In this document: positions 54,417-61,642 of the stretch, piece by piece | Position numbering within the stretch: the stretch's first letter is position 1 | Layout of the letters: every line of letters starts with the position of its first letter | Source of the DNA: Mariniflexile gromovii | Lineage (GTDB): Bacteria > Bacteroidota > Bacteroidia > Flavobacteriales > Flavobacteriaceae | DNA length: 64,000 bases | NCBI RefSeq assembly: GCF_017814435.1 | Contig: NZ_JAGJCB010000001.1 | Coordinates: 186,001 to 250,000, forward strand | Direction: 5' to 3' | The notes under the pieces: model-generated | The model's database searches: none | Told to the model about the DNA's origin: nothing | The model's input: only the letters and a program-made list of their open reading frames with translations | Position numbers and translations under genes: made by a program

Positions 54417-56430
54417 CACCTTACAATTAAGGTTACATGGAATTTTAGCAAAAAAGACAGGAGTTTTAGATTTATTGGAAGCGGAACAAAATAATCTTTC
54501 GGATTTTGTGTGTTATGAGCATCACGAATTATACAAAAAAATGCTGATACATAAAGGCAGATTTTTTGAAGCAAGACAAATAAAAACTAAAAAAACGACT
54601 TCTTATGAGGTTATGGATTCATCCGATTTTTTGCATTTGGAAAATACCAATGACCGAAAAGCAATGACACACGTTAAGAACGTGATGCGTTTTATAGATG
54701 AAACCGAAGTACGTGAAATGACTATGCGTGTTACTGGTAAATATAGTAATCCCAGTTCCATTGCTGCCGTTGTTTTTTCCATTAACGAAAATGGGGGCTT
54801 TATAGATTTCACGGTTTCTATACCAAAATATCTGTACAATCATTCATTAGCTGAATTTGTACCACAAATACAATCAAATAGGTATTATCAACTTGAAAAC
54901 GCAATCTCTATAAAATCCCAAAGGAAAATGATTCATTTAAGGCTGATGAAATTTATTAATAAATTTCTATCTGACCTTTCACAGATTTTTAAATTGGAAA
55001 CGGTACCAAATCTTAATTACATAGAAATTAGGCGTATTGATTTATGTTGGAATCAACATTTTAATTCAAAAGCCGAAGCTTTGACTTATTTAGGCCATCA
55101 GCAGAAATTAGCAAAGAGAAAGGCTACTCATTCCAATAATAAAGTGAAGGAGTATGAAACATCATTGAATTACTTTACATCATCAGGGGCTTTTTTCAAA
55201 ATTTACCATAAAGGAAGTGAGTATATAACATCTGAATTTGGGGATTTAAAAAAACACCAAGATTTAAATAAACGTTTTTTGGATAAATATGTTTATAGGC
55301 TTAATAACGTTGATGATGGCGATTCTATTTCAAGGGATGATTATAATATCGGCTTGATGCGAGAACGATTAAAAGATAAGGATTATGTTTTAAATCTTTT
55401 TGAACAGCAGATAAAAGGAAAACATATCGTTATTGATAATGAAAAATTAAGGAAAAGAGCCAATGAAACCGCCAAACTCTTAAAAAAAATACAACCCTAT
55501 AAAATCCATTTTTTAAAAGATGAAATGGATAAAGTATTGAGGTACGAAATAAGTTTAAGAGGTGATTTTTTTTCATATAACTATAAGCGTAAAATATTCA
55601 GAAAAAATTGTCCTCACTATAAAGACCTAATGGACAATTATAAATTTGTCCATTCTGTAAGAAATTCAAAAGCCGAAAAAAAACCAGTTTTAACCAAATG
55701 GCAAAATAAAGATTACAGTAAAATACATTCTTTTTTAAATAAAAGTATAGGACTGGTTTTTTCAGACGACCCTATGTTAAAACGTTTTCTTAAATCAACA
55801 AAAGTAAATAGGGATTCCTTAAATGATAATTACAATTTAAAACCAAATTTTTATAAAGAAACTATACTATCGGAAAAAGACGTTGGTATTTTTTGCAATG
55901 ACTTTTTGCAATTGTGTTTTGACTATTTCTTTAGAACGGTCAAGGATTTCCAAATTGATAAAATCAATAACTATGATGACATAGCTGAAAAAATAAAGCA
56001 ATATAATTCAGAAGCACAGGAACGCAAAGATAACTATGATAGGGAGTACCATTTTTTGACATTGGATAATCATGGAAAACCAATAATAAAAGGCAAAACG
56101 CTTATCACAAAAGCATCACAATTATTAAGCCTAAAACAAAAGCATGAAAAAGGGATGAAAATAGTTCAACCTTTAAGAATCATGCAAATATTAACAGAAA
56201 TTCAAAAAGGAAAATCATTACATCTTATTAGAAAAGAGCTGGGGATTTCTGCATCAAATTTTTCAAAAATAAAAAAGGACCTGGCACTTTTTGAAATTTA
56301 TGAAAATACATTGGACACTGAAATGGATTTCCATTGGGAAATAAGTTTCAGGGATTACTATTATAAAACATCAGGACTGGAATATCAAAAAAACTTTTAT
56401 AACAATAAAAAACAAATTTATTATGGATAG
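54409..56430 (+). CDS. Rolling-circle replication initiator (filamentous-phage G2P-like)
   Basis: A 673-residue Rep of the phage gpII/X type that nicks an origin and starts rolling-circle replication. The N-terminus M-I-D-T-L-Q-L-R-L-H from the TTG at 54409 is the family start, so I accept this non-ATG codon. Family blocks are I-R-R-I-D-L-C-W near 207-214, F-F-K-I-Y-H-K-G-S-E near 262-271 and L-R-Y-E-I-S-L-R-G at 377-385. The C-terminus (about 595-640) resembles a helix-turn-helix (L-I-R-K-E-L-G-I-S-A-S-N-F). The presence of a G2P-type Rep upstream of a non-filamentous virion module supports an ssDNA-replicating phage. Exact catalytic Tyr not assigned. Confidence 0.8.
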   Translation: MIDTLQLRLHGILAKKTGVLDLLEAEQNNLSDFVCYEHHELYKKMLIHKGRFFEARQIKTKKTTSYEVMDSSDFLHLENTNDRKAMTHVKNVMRFIDETEVREMTMRVTGKYSNPSSIAAVVFSINENGGFIDFTVSIPKYLYNHSLAEFVPQIQSNRYYQLENAISIKSQRKMIHLRLMKFINKFLSDLSQIFKLETVPNLNYIEIRRIDLCWNQHFNSKAEALTYLGHQQKLAKRKATHSNNKVKEYETSLNYFTSSGAFFKIYHKGSEYITSEFGDLKKHQDLNKRFLDKYVYRLNNVDDGDSISRDDYNIGLMRERLKDKDYVLNLFEQQIKGKHIVIDNEKLRKRANETAKLLKKIQPYKIHFLKDEMDKVLRYEISLRGDFFSYNYKRKIFRKNCPHYKDLMDNYKFVHSVRNSKAEKKPVLTKWQNKDYSKIHSFLNKSIGLVFSDDPMLKRFLKSTKVNRDSLNDNYNLKPNFYKETILSEKDVGIFCNDFLQLCFDYFFRTVKDFQIDKINNYDDIAEKIKQYNSEAQERKDNYDREYHFLTLDNHGKPIIKGKTLITKASQLLSLKQKHEKGMKIVQPLRIMQILTEIQKGKSLHLIRKELGISASNFSKIKKDLALFEIYENTLDTEMDFHWEISFRDYYYKTSGLEYQKNFYNNKKQIYYG

Positions 56431-56599
56431 TAGAATTAAGATTAAGAAAAATCAAGCTTCACAAATTGAAAATTTGCGTTTAGCGAACCATTTTTCATAT
56501 AATTGGCAGGTTATTGATTTATTATTAAAAAATCAAAAACGCTATAAAGACCTTGAAAACAAGGTCAATCATGTTCATATGATTACAAAATTGAAATAA
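56423..56599 (+). CDS. Small phage protein (58 aa)
   Basis: The frame starts with ATG at 56423 inside the end of rep and stops at TAA 56597-56599. The basic peptide (R-I-K-I-K-K-N-Q) is mostly helical, with leucine-rich L-L-L-K-N-Q and a charged coiled segment. Such rep-overlapping small genes are often regulators. No family is recognised. Confidence 0.5.
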   Translation: MDSRIKIKKNQASQIENLRLANHFSYNWQVIDLLLKNQKRYKDLENKVNHVHMITKLK

Positions 56600-56618
56600 A
56601 TAATCGAACCATTTTTTA

Positions 56619-56646
56619 TTGAAGCTTCTATCTGAATGTAGATTTG
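56619..56646 (+). promoter_or_regulatory. Promoter of the virion-gene block
   Basis: A -33 TTG (56619-56621) and the exact -7 element TAGATTTG (56639-56646) are 17 bases apart, a good Bacteroidota promoter. Transcription would begin near 56653, just before the first structural gene at 56681. Confidence 0.75.
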
Positions 56647-56680
56647 TAGAAATTAATTTAATAACTAAAAACTTTCAGAT

Positions 56681-56824
56681 ATGGCAATGAGTCGTACAAA
56701 GAAAAAAGGATGGTTCGTAACATTACTAGTAATGGTAGGCGTTGTTATTCTTTCTATCAAGAATCAGGACAAAATCAAAGAATGGGCTGAAAAAGTACCA
56801 TTTTTAGCAAACCTATTAAAATAA
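56681..56824 (+). CDS. Small one-helix phage membrane protein (47 aa)
   Basis: From ATG 56681: a basic N-terminus (S-R-T-K-K-K-G), one membrane helix (W-F-V-T-L-L-V-M-V-G-V-V-I-L-S) and a short polar end. It is the first gene after the promoter and seven bases before the probable capsid gene. Tiny membrane proteins next to the capsid gene are typical of internal-membrane phages such as PM2 and FLiP, so a virion-membrane role is likely but unproven. Confidence 0.65.
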   Translation: MAMSRTKKKGWFVTLLVMVGVVILSIKNQDKIKEWAEKVPFLANLLK

Positions 56825-56830
56825 TAAATT

Positions 56831-57631
56831 ATGAAGCAAGTTATTGATTTTAATAGTGGTCAAATAATTAAAGTCACCGAAGAAAACGTAGGTGGTATTT
56901 TAATAGATTTCAAAGCATTAGAAGTAGATGGAACAACAGTTGCAGCTATTGCTAATTTGAATATAATTCCTCTTAAAATAAGCGTAAAACGAGCAGGTTC
57001 TGCAAGAGCAGTTGAAATCGTTGACGATTATTTAGATTATATTTTACGTGCGTTGCATTCAGCATCGACACGATATGACATTTCAATCACTGAAAGAGCC
57101 ACAGGGTATTTAATGAAAATTCCTTTTGATGGTGACTTGAACCTTAGAAAAGGGGATGAACTTTCAATTGAAATGAAAGCACCAACTACAGCTTTTACTG
57201 ATTTAAGTATTGGAGTTTCCAATATTACTATCGAAACATTCCCTGCTGTAACAACAAACAATCCTTATTTAACGATTGTAAGAAGCCATACATACCCAAG
57301 CGGTACGGATTACATTAACGAAACCATTGGAAACAATGTTGTTAAGGTAACATTGGTACACGATTTAGGGGCTGATTATCTTGCCAGTACAGAAGCAAAA
57401 CCAACAAACGGTATTATTTTGGAAGCCAATGGACTTTCAAAAGATGCATCTGAAAATTTGTTGATTCAAGAGAATATAGATTATTTACAAATGAATCCTG
57501 AAACACCGATTCAAGACTTAGTAATCTACAATTCTATGCAGCCGATTATGAATGCTAAGCTAAAAGCTAAGTATAATAAAGCGGTTGTAAATTCTGCAAG
57601 AATTATGATGCTTCAAAGAGTAATACTGTAG
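56831..57631 (+). CDS. Probable major capsid protein, double-jelly-roll type
   Basis: The 266-residue protein is almost entirely beta-strand by pattern, with no signal peptide or membrane helix, and divides into two halves (about 1-135 and 140-266), the layout of a double jelly-roll capsid protein such as PM2 P2 (about 270 residues). The first half ends L-S-I-G-V-S-N-I-T-I-E-T; the second ends with a helix-rich tail (M-N-A-K-L-K-A-K-Y-N-K-A). It is the largest soluble protein directly after the promoter and is closed by its own terminator, as expected for the most-needed product. The fold is inferred, not shown by similarity to a named family. Confidence 0.55.
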   Translation: MKQVIDFNSGQIIKVTEENVGGILIDFKALEVDGTTVAAIANLNIIPLKISVKRAGSARAVEIVDDYLDYILRALHSASTRYDISITERATGYLMKIPFDGDLNLRKGDELSIEMKAPTTAFTDLSIGVSNITIETFPAVTTNNPYLTIVRSHTYPSGTDYINETIGNNVVKVTLVHDLGADYLASTEAKPTNGIILEANGLSKDASENLLIQENIDYLQMNPETPIQDLVIYNSMQPIMNAKLKAKYNKAVVNSARIMMLQRVIL

Positions 57632-57655
57632 ATTTTTTCATTTTATATTTTTTTT

Positions 57656-57692
57656 TAAATGCCGTATCGAGAATTTCGGTACGGCATTTTTT
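57656..57692 (+). terminator. Terminator after the probable capsid gene
   Basis: AAATGCCGTA and TACGGCATTT with inner CGA/TTCG pairing form a strong stem followed by a T run. It lies 25 bases after the capsid stop and would keep capsid mRNA high relative to downstream genes, a common arrangement in small phages. Confidence 0.88.
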
Positions 57693-57730
57693 AAAAAATA
57701 ACATTATAACCTAAAAAAAAAAATAGAAAC

Positions 57731-57994
57731 ATGAATTTAATTAGTGCGATTTTAAAGATTATCAAAATGTACAGTCTAACTGCTGATTCTCAAGAATATC
57801 AGGACTTGTACAATGATGCAAAAAAATGGGAATTGGAAAAAGCATCAGCAGAATCTACTGATACAATAGGAAAAATGTATCATAACCTACATAAGTCAAT
57901 TTGGTTTCGTTTGGCAATGCCTTTCTTGTTCTTTGTTGCAATGGGTGAAATAAAAAAATTAATGAATCCTGACGTTGAGGAAGGAGATTTTTAA
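57731..57994 (+). CDS. Small phage membrane protein (87 aa)
   Basis: The protein begins with a hydrophobic amphipathic start (L-I-S-A-I-L-K-I-I-K-M), a Lys/Glu-rich middle and one clear C-terminal membrane helix (F-R-L-A-M-P-F-L-F-F-V-A-M-G) followed by a charged end. It fits a virion membrane or assembly protein. Transcription would need partial read-through of the upstream terminator or a weak promoter not identified here. Confidence 0.6.
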   Translation: MNLISAILKIIKMYSLTADSQEYQDLYNDAKKWELEKASAESTDTIGKMYHNLHKSIWFRLAMPFLFFVAMGEIKKLMNPDVEEGDF

Positions 57995-58012
57995 TAATTA
58001 ATAATATCAATT

Positions 58013-58846
58013 ATGGATTTTGGTTCAGTAAATAATTTACAAACTTATGGCGGTGGTCAATTAACCACTTCGCCAATGCTTACTGGCATTAGTGGGCTTC
58101 TTTCAGGCGGAAAAGTTGATGCAGCTAGTTTAGCATCAACAGCAGTTAATACAGTTGCTGGGGCAATCCCTATTGTTGGAACAATAACAGCAGGGCTAAA
58201 AGGCATAATTGGTCTTGATGTCGGGGCTGAAATTGGTAACGTATTAAAATACGGTTTATCAAGTTGGGGAGCATCCACAAACCCTACACAGGAATTAGCA
58301 TCATTTGAAGGTCATGTTATGCCTTTGGTACAAGCTAAGTTTACCGTTATGGATGAATCAAATGTAGGTGCTACCATTCAATGGTTAGATAATTATTTAA
58401 CCTTTCTTCATACTGGTTATACGCATTTATTGGAAAAGCATACTAGAGCATCAGCTACAAGAAAAGCGTATGAGGCTGTTCAATCAAAAATCGGTGAATT
58501 AAGAACCACTTATGTAAACGATATTGTTTCCAAGTTAAAAGAAGCAGGGGCAAAGGTCAATACATCACCTCAAAATGTTGATTTTAATCAATTGGAAAAC
58601 ACGTTTACATTTCCTGATGATAGAAAATTTGACCACGAGCATAAATACAATGTAGTTCAAAAAACGTATAACATTGTTTTACCAGTTCAACAAACCGCTT
58701 CAACGCCATTGGATGACACCGAAACGGAATATGTAAATCAAAGCGGTCAAATAGTTCAATCTAAAGTACAGGAAGCTGGTTCGGGCGGTGCGTTAGGAAT
58801 TGCAGTTGTCGGAATAATTTTAGCCAAAATCTTTAAAATATTTTAA
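58013..58846 (+). CDS. Phage virion protein with hydrophobic ends
   Basis: The 277-residue protein has a Gly/Ala-rich hydrophobic N-terminal region (about 20-75; I-P-I-V-G-T-I-T-A-G-L-K-G-I-I-G-L), a helical central part (V-Q-S-K-I-G-E-L), and a C-terminal membrane helix (G-I-A-V-V-G-I-I-L-A-K-I-F). This is unlike tail or portal proteins and suggests a vertex, tube-forming or internal-membrane protein like those of PRD1/PM2. Its only neighbours are other virion genes. No named family is recognised. Confidence 0.6.
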   Translation: MDFGSVNNLQTYGGGQLTTSPMLTGISGLLSGGKVDAASLASTAVNTVAGAIPIVGTITAGLKGIIGLDVGAEIGNVLKYGLSSWGASTNPTQELASFEGHVMPLVQAKFTVMDESNVGATIQWLDNYLTFLHTGYTHLLEKHTRASATRKAYEAVQSKIGELRTTYVNDIVSKLKEAGAKVNTSPQNVDFNQLENTFTFPDDRKFDHEHKYNVVQKTYNIVLPVQQTASTPLDDTETEYVNQSGQIVQSKVQEAGSGGALGIAVVGIILAKIFKIF

Positions 58847-58848
58847 TT

Positions 58849-59022
58849 ATGGATATAGTAAATACTGTTGTTTCCACTTTGGGTGGATTATTAAAACCAA
58901 AAGCAAAACCACGTAGACGTAGAAAAGGAGTAAGAACGTCTAAAAGACGTACTTCAACTGCAAGACGTAGAACTACAAGAACTCGTTCAAGAAGAAGAAC
59001 AAGAAGTTATTCAAGACGTTAA
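58849..59022 (+). CDS. Arg-rich protamine-like phage protein (57 aa)
   Basis: From ATG 58849 (one base overlap region after the previous stop): after a short start (D-I-V-N-T-V-V) the C-terminal 38 residues are about half Arg/Lys with Ser/Thr between (P-R-R-R-R-K-G-V-R, T-S-K-R-R-T-S). This composition is that of viral DNA-condensing proteins such as adenovirus core mu/VII peptides and PRD1-type internal proteins. It probably neutralises packaged DNA. Too short for ordinary gene finders. Confidence 0.6.
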   Translation: MDIVNTVVSTLGGLLKPKAKPRRRRKGVRTSKRRTSTARRRTTRTRSRRRTRSYSRR

Positions 59023-59024
59023 TT

Positions 59025-59252
59025 ATGTTTAAGGATTATAAAAGTGTCATCATTACAATACTGCTTTTTTTCTTATTTAGAAAAAAAAGCAGTTGTGTCT
59101 GTGAATCTGTAAAAGATTCAAAAGATCGGGATACTTTTCCAAACGAAAACAACTATACTTCAGATGAACAAAACATTGTTTATAACGAGTATACTGAAAG
59201 GGCTTTTGAACAAGATGTTGACCAAGTAAAACAGTATTATGCGCAATTATAA
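59025..59252 (+). CDS. Small phage membrane protein (75 aa)
   Basis: Starts two bases after the Arg-rich gene. A single N-terminal helix (S-V-I-I-T-I-L-L-F-F-L-F) is followed by a basic R-K-K stop-transfer, a C-V-C pair and an acidic soluble tail (D-R-D-T-F-P-N-E-N-N). Its end overlaps the next gene by 14 bases. Probably a virion membrane protein; no family recognised. Confidence 0.55.
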   Translation: MFKDYKSVIITILLFFLFRKKSSCVCESVKDSKDRDTFPNENNYTSDEQNIVYNEYTERAFEQDVDQVKQYYAQL

Positions 59253-59685
59253 GGAGTATTTACCCATTGCCGTTGTTTTGGCGGTTGTTCTGTATTTGGT
59301 TAGTAAAATTGGAAGTGCTTTACATGGCAATGAAAAGAGCCAGGTAGATTTGGAAACTAAGGAAAAGTTAGGCGAAACAAAAGCCACTTTAACAAAGGAA
59401 AAAGCCAAATTGATTGCTGAAAACTTTTATACGGCATTAGCAGGAACAAGTTTAGGAAAGGATTCTAAATTATTGTATGCCCAGTTTGAAAAAATGAAAA
59501 ACCAAGATGATTTTAACATGGTTTTCAATGCTTTTGGAAAAAGACAGTTTTCAAGATTTTGGGATAATGTAGGCGACCCTTGGACGAGTGATTTACTTGA
59601 TTTGTTACAAATATTAGCTGTTGAAATATCAGCAGTTGAACAACAATTCATAAATAATAAATATCCGCACTTAACTATGTTTTAG
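59239..59685 (+). CDS. Phage membrane protein (148 aa)
   Basis: N-terminal membrane helix (L-P-I-A-V-V-L-A-V-V-L-Y-L-V) followed by a Lys/Glu-rich coiled segment (E-T-K-E-K-L-G-E-T) and a helical C-terminal domain (F-N-M-V-F-N-A-F-G-K-R-Q-F). Translationally coupled to the preceding gene. It could be a virion membrane or genome-delivery protein. Its last 11 bases overlap the convergent antisense nuclease gene. Confidence 0.6.
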   Translation: MRNYKEYLPIAVVLAVVLYLVSKIGSALHGNEKSQVDLETKEKLGETKATLTKEKAKLIAENFYTALAGTSLGKDSKLLYAQFEKMKNQDDFNMVFNAFGKRQFSRFWDNVGDPWTSDLLDLLQILAVEISAVEQQFINNKYPHLTMF

Positions 59686-60151
59686 TTAATGCTAAAAGTT
59701 CATTGAAATTTTTGATTTGTTCAATTTCTATTTCATGCTTAAGTAAATGTGATTCAAATATTTTATTTTGAAACATTTTTTTTAATGGAATTAGAAACAA
59801 TCTAGTTATAGTTTGAGAATAGATACCAGTTCCGTAGATATAATAAACATTTTCTTTAATGTTTTTATATCTGATTAATTGTTCATTTTTTATTGGTATT
59901 TCTCTGTTTTCATCTAACACATACGACTGAACGTATTTACATTCTATCCAAAATATAACTCCTGTTTCTTTACATCTAAGTTTGAAGTCAGGATTAAGAT
60001 TTGAATGTACAAAGTAATTCGTACTTAATTCACTATGAGACTTTTCTAAAACATCATAATCATTAAAATGAAATATGTTTTCTATTACGAATTTCTCAAA
60101 ATTATCTCCATCAAAGCATTTGTTTAATTGAACTAAATCATAGGTTTTCAT
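59675..60151 (-). CDS. PD-(D/E)xK nuclease-like protein, antisense in the phage
   Basis: The only minus-strand gene of the prophage. The 158-residue protein has a restriction-endonuclease-like core: helix Glu19 in N-F-E-K-F-V-I, then P54-D55-F and, 15 residues on, E70-C-K72 (I-E-C-K-Y), matching P-D-x(10-30)-(D/E)-x-K. It lacks the partner domains of Mrr or Holliday-junction resolvases, so the role is open: genome resolution, host DNA attack, exclusion of other phages or plasmids. Its place between virion genes suggests a moron (late-acquired cargo gene). ATG at 60151. Confidence 0.65.
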   Translation of the reverse strand: MKTYDLVQLNKCFDGDNFEKFVIENIFHFNDYDVLEKSHSELSTNYFVHSNLNPDFKLRCKETGVIFWIECKYVQSYVLDENREIPIKNEQLIRYKNIKENVYYIYGTGIYSQTITRLFLIPLKKMFQNKIFESHLLKHEIEIEQIKNFNELLALTKT

Positions 60152-60166
60152 AAGTAAAAAATAAAA

Positions 60167-60388
60167 ATGGAAAACGAAATTAAGAAAAAAATTACAAATG
60201 GATTAAAACTAAATAATAAACACTTGTTTCTTATTTTTTTATTAAGCCCATTATTAACTGTTTTAATTCTTGTGGCGATTCCTTTTGGAGCGTTAATTTT
60301 TCTTTTTAAATCCTACTGGGATTTTAGAAAAGAATTTAGGATTATCAAACAAAAACATTTAAGAACTATTAATCAATTAAAATTATAA
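60167..60388 (+). CDS. Small phage membrane protein (73 aa)
   Basis: A long hydrophobic stretch (L-F-L-I-F-L-L-S-P-L-L-T-V-L-I-L-V-A-I-P) forms one or two helices between Lys-rich ends. It starts 15 bases from the antisense nuclease ATG, so it must be transcribed from the virion promoter or an own weak one. Probably a virion membrane protein. Confidence 0.55.
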   Translation: MENEIKKKITNGLKLNNKHLFLIFLLSPLLTVLILVAIPFGALIFLFKSYWDFRKEFRIIKQKHLRTINQLKL

Positions 60389-60390
60389 TT

Positions 60391-60567
60391 ATGCCAAGAT
60401 TTAAAAAAGGGGATATACAATTAACCTTTACCCGTAGGGATGGTCGAAAATTCACTAAAACTTTTCATAGTAAATCAAGTTCAATGAGGGCTGAAAGAGG
60501 TTGGACTGCTAGGGGTGGTAAAAGACCTCGTTTTGGTGTTTTTAACCCAAAACGCAGACGTTATTAA
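60391..60567 (+). CDS. Second basic phage protein (58 aa), DNA-binding-like
   Basis: From ATG 60391: K-K-G-D-I-Q-L-T-F-T-R-R-D-G-R-K then Ser-rich and K-R-P-R-F-G-V-F-N-P-K-R-R-R-Y. About one third Arg/Lys, with aromatic residues, as in viral core or capsid-interior proteins. It is distinct in sequence from the protamine-like protein at 58849, so the phage has two basic candidates. Too short for common gene callers. Confidence 0.55.
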   Translation: MPRFKKGDIQLTFTRRDGRKFTKTFHSKSSSMRAERGWTARGGKRPRFGVFNPKRRRY

Positions 60568-60591
60568 TACAATCATCAAATAAATATAAAA

Positions 60592-60783
60592 ATGGCAAAT
60601 TACATATCAAAAAGAGTAAAGAATCTACCAAACTACAAATCCGCAGAAGTAAAGTTCAAGGATTTGGAAAAGGCAAAAAAATTCATTGGTAAAAAAGGAA
60701 CTGTAGAACAGGTCTATAAAAACGGAAAAAGAAAACTTGTTTATTCTTTACCCGAAGTTACTTTAGAAACAAAAAAAGAGTAA
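60592..60783 (+). CDS. Small basic phage protein (63 aa)
   Basis: The peptide alternates basic and hydrophobic residues (R-V-K-N-L-P-N-Y-K-S-A-E-V-K-F-K-D-L-E-K) and resembles a small ferredoxin-like or beta-alpha-beta unit (residues 20-60). It lies 25 bases after the second basic gene and three bases before the transglycosylase gene. Function unknown. Confidence 0.5.
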   Translation: MANYISKRVKNLPNYKSAEVKFKDLEKAKKFIGKKGTVEQVYKNGKRKLVYSLPEVTLETKKE

Positions 60784-60786
60784 AAC

Positions 60787-61326
60787 ATGGCAATTTTATT
60801 TCAAGAAAAAGTAGATGCTGCATTCATTGCAAAAGCACAGGAAGTAGCTGACAAATTAGGCATAGAACTTAATTGGTTAATGGCTGTAATAGAATTGGAA
60901 ACGGCGGGTACATTTGATCCCGCCATTACCAATTCTTTAGGCTATACTGGGCTTATTCAATTTGGTAAACAAGCAGCTGATAGAATAGGCACAACACAGG
61001 ACAAATTAAGACAAATGACAGCCGTACAACAGCTTGATTACGTCTATAAATACTACGTTATTTATAAAAGTAAATTAAAGAGCTATGTAGATTTATACAT
61101 TGCAACTTTGTTTCCTGTAGCGTTGGGAAAACCTAACGATTTTGTTTTACAAACAAGTACTTTAAGTGCCGAAAGAGTAGCAAAAGCAAATCCGTTGTTT
61201 GACTTAAATAAAGATTCAAAAATTACAGTAGGGGAGATAGAACAGAAATTACTGAACAGGATACCATCATCTTTCAAAGATGATTTAAAAAAAAAATTCT
61301 GCCCACATTGCAAGTCACCACTGTAA
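60787..61326 (+). CDS. Phage lytic transglycosylase with EF-hand-like loop and A10 slip site
   Basis: The 179-residue protein has an SLT-type lysozyme-like fold: L-N-W-L-M-A-V-I at 28-35, the catalytic Glu38 in E-T-A-G-T-F-D-P and G-Y-T-G-L-I-Q-F near 52-59. Near residues 139-151, D-L-N-K-D-S-K-I-T-V-G-E-I is an EF-hand/dockerin-like calcium loop. It cuts peptidoglycan during entry or exit. After codon 170 the frame-0 end is F-C-P-H-C-K-S-P-L, but an A10 run at 61287-61296 allows a -1 slip into a frame giving a 34-residue tail with a membrane helix. A second, membrane-anchored 204-residue product is thus possible. Confidence 0.8.
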   Translation: MAILFQEKVDAAFIAKAQEVADKLGIELNWLMAVIELETAGTFDPAITNSLGYTGLIQFGKQAADRIGTTQDKLRQMTAVQQLDYVYKYYVIYKSKLKSYVDLYIATLFPVALGKPNDFVLQTSTLSAERVAKANPLFDLNKDSKITVGEIEQKLLNRIPSSFKDDLKKKFCPHCKSPL

Positions 61327-61400
61327 TTGCTTGGCTTGTTGCCATTGTTTTAATTTTTAAATACCTGAAAAACGGTACAATATTAAAAACCCCAAAATAA
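61287..61400 (+). other. Putative -1 frameshift (A10) and alternative membrane-anchor tail
   Basis: The A10 run (61287-61296) at codons Leu167-Lys170 is a slippery heptamer source (A-AAA-AAA). The -1 frame stays open to TAA at 61398 and reads I-L-P-T-L-Q-V, then V-I-A-W-L-V-A-I-V-L-I-F as a clean membrane helix, then a K-N-G-T-I-L-K-T-P-K tail. This is coding-like sequence directly joined to the in-frame domain, so slippage or a recent single-base loss are both possible. Confidence 0.6.
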
Positions 61401-61408
61401 ACTACAAA

Positions 61409-61639
61409 GTGCTTAAATATTTTAGTGAAATATCATCAACGGTTATAATAGGCTTAAACGCCTGGATACTTATAAATATAGTGCAACTAAAAGTTGACAT
61501 TTCAGTTACTCAAAACGAATTAACAACCCGTTCAATGTGGATGCAAACCATTGAAAGAAAAATTGAAAAGTTAGAGGATAAGCATTCATTAGCGTACTAT
61601 GTAAATCCAGTTGTACCTCAATATTTATATTATTTATAA
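61409..61639 (+). CDS. Small phage membrane protein with coiled coil (76 aa), GTG start
   Basis: Starts with GTG at 61409 and has a membrane helix (V-I-I-G-L-N-A-W-I-L-I-N-I-V) followed by a heptad coiled coil (I-E-R-K-I-E-K-L-E-D). It lies between the transglycosylase and holin genes, so it could be a spanin-like or lysis-timing protein. No named family; weak start codon lowers certainty. Confidence 0.5.
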   Translation: MLKYFSEISSTVIIGLNAWILINIVQLKVDISVTQNELTTRSMWMQTIERKIEKLEDKHSLAYYVNPVVPQYLYYL

Positions 61640-61642
61640 ATT

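Noticed and set aside
61297-61326. The C-P-H-C motif at the end of the transglycosylase as a zinc knuckle
   Set aside because: It occurs only in the last nine residues after the A10 run and has just one Cys pair; a frame-0 readout of a sequence whose -1 frame is the more protein-like is the simpler explanation.
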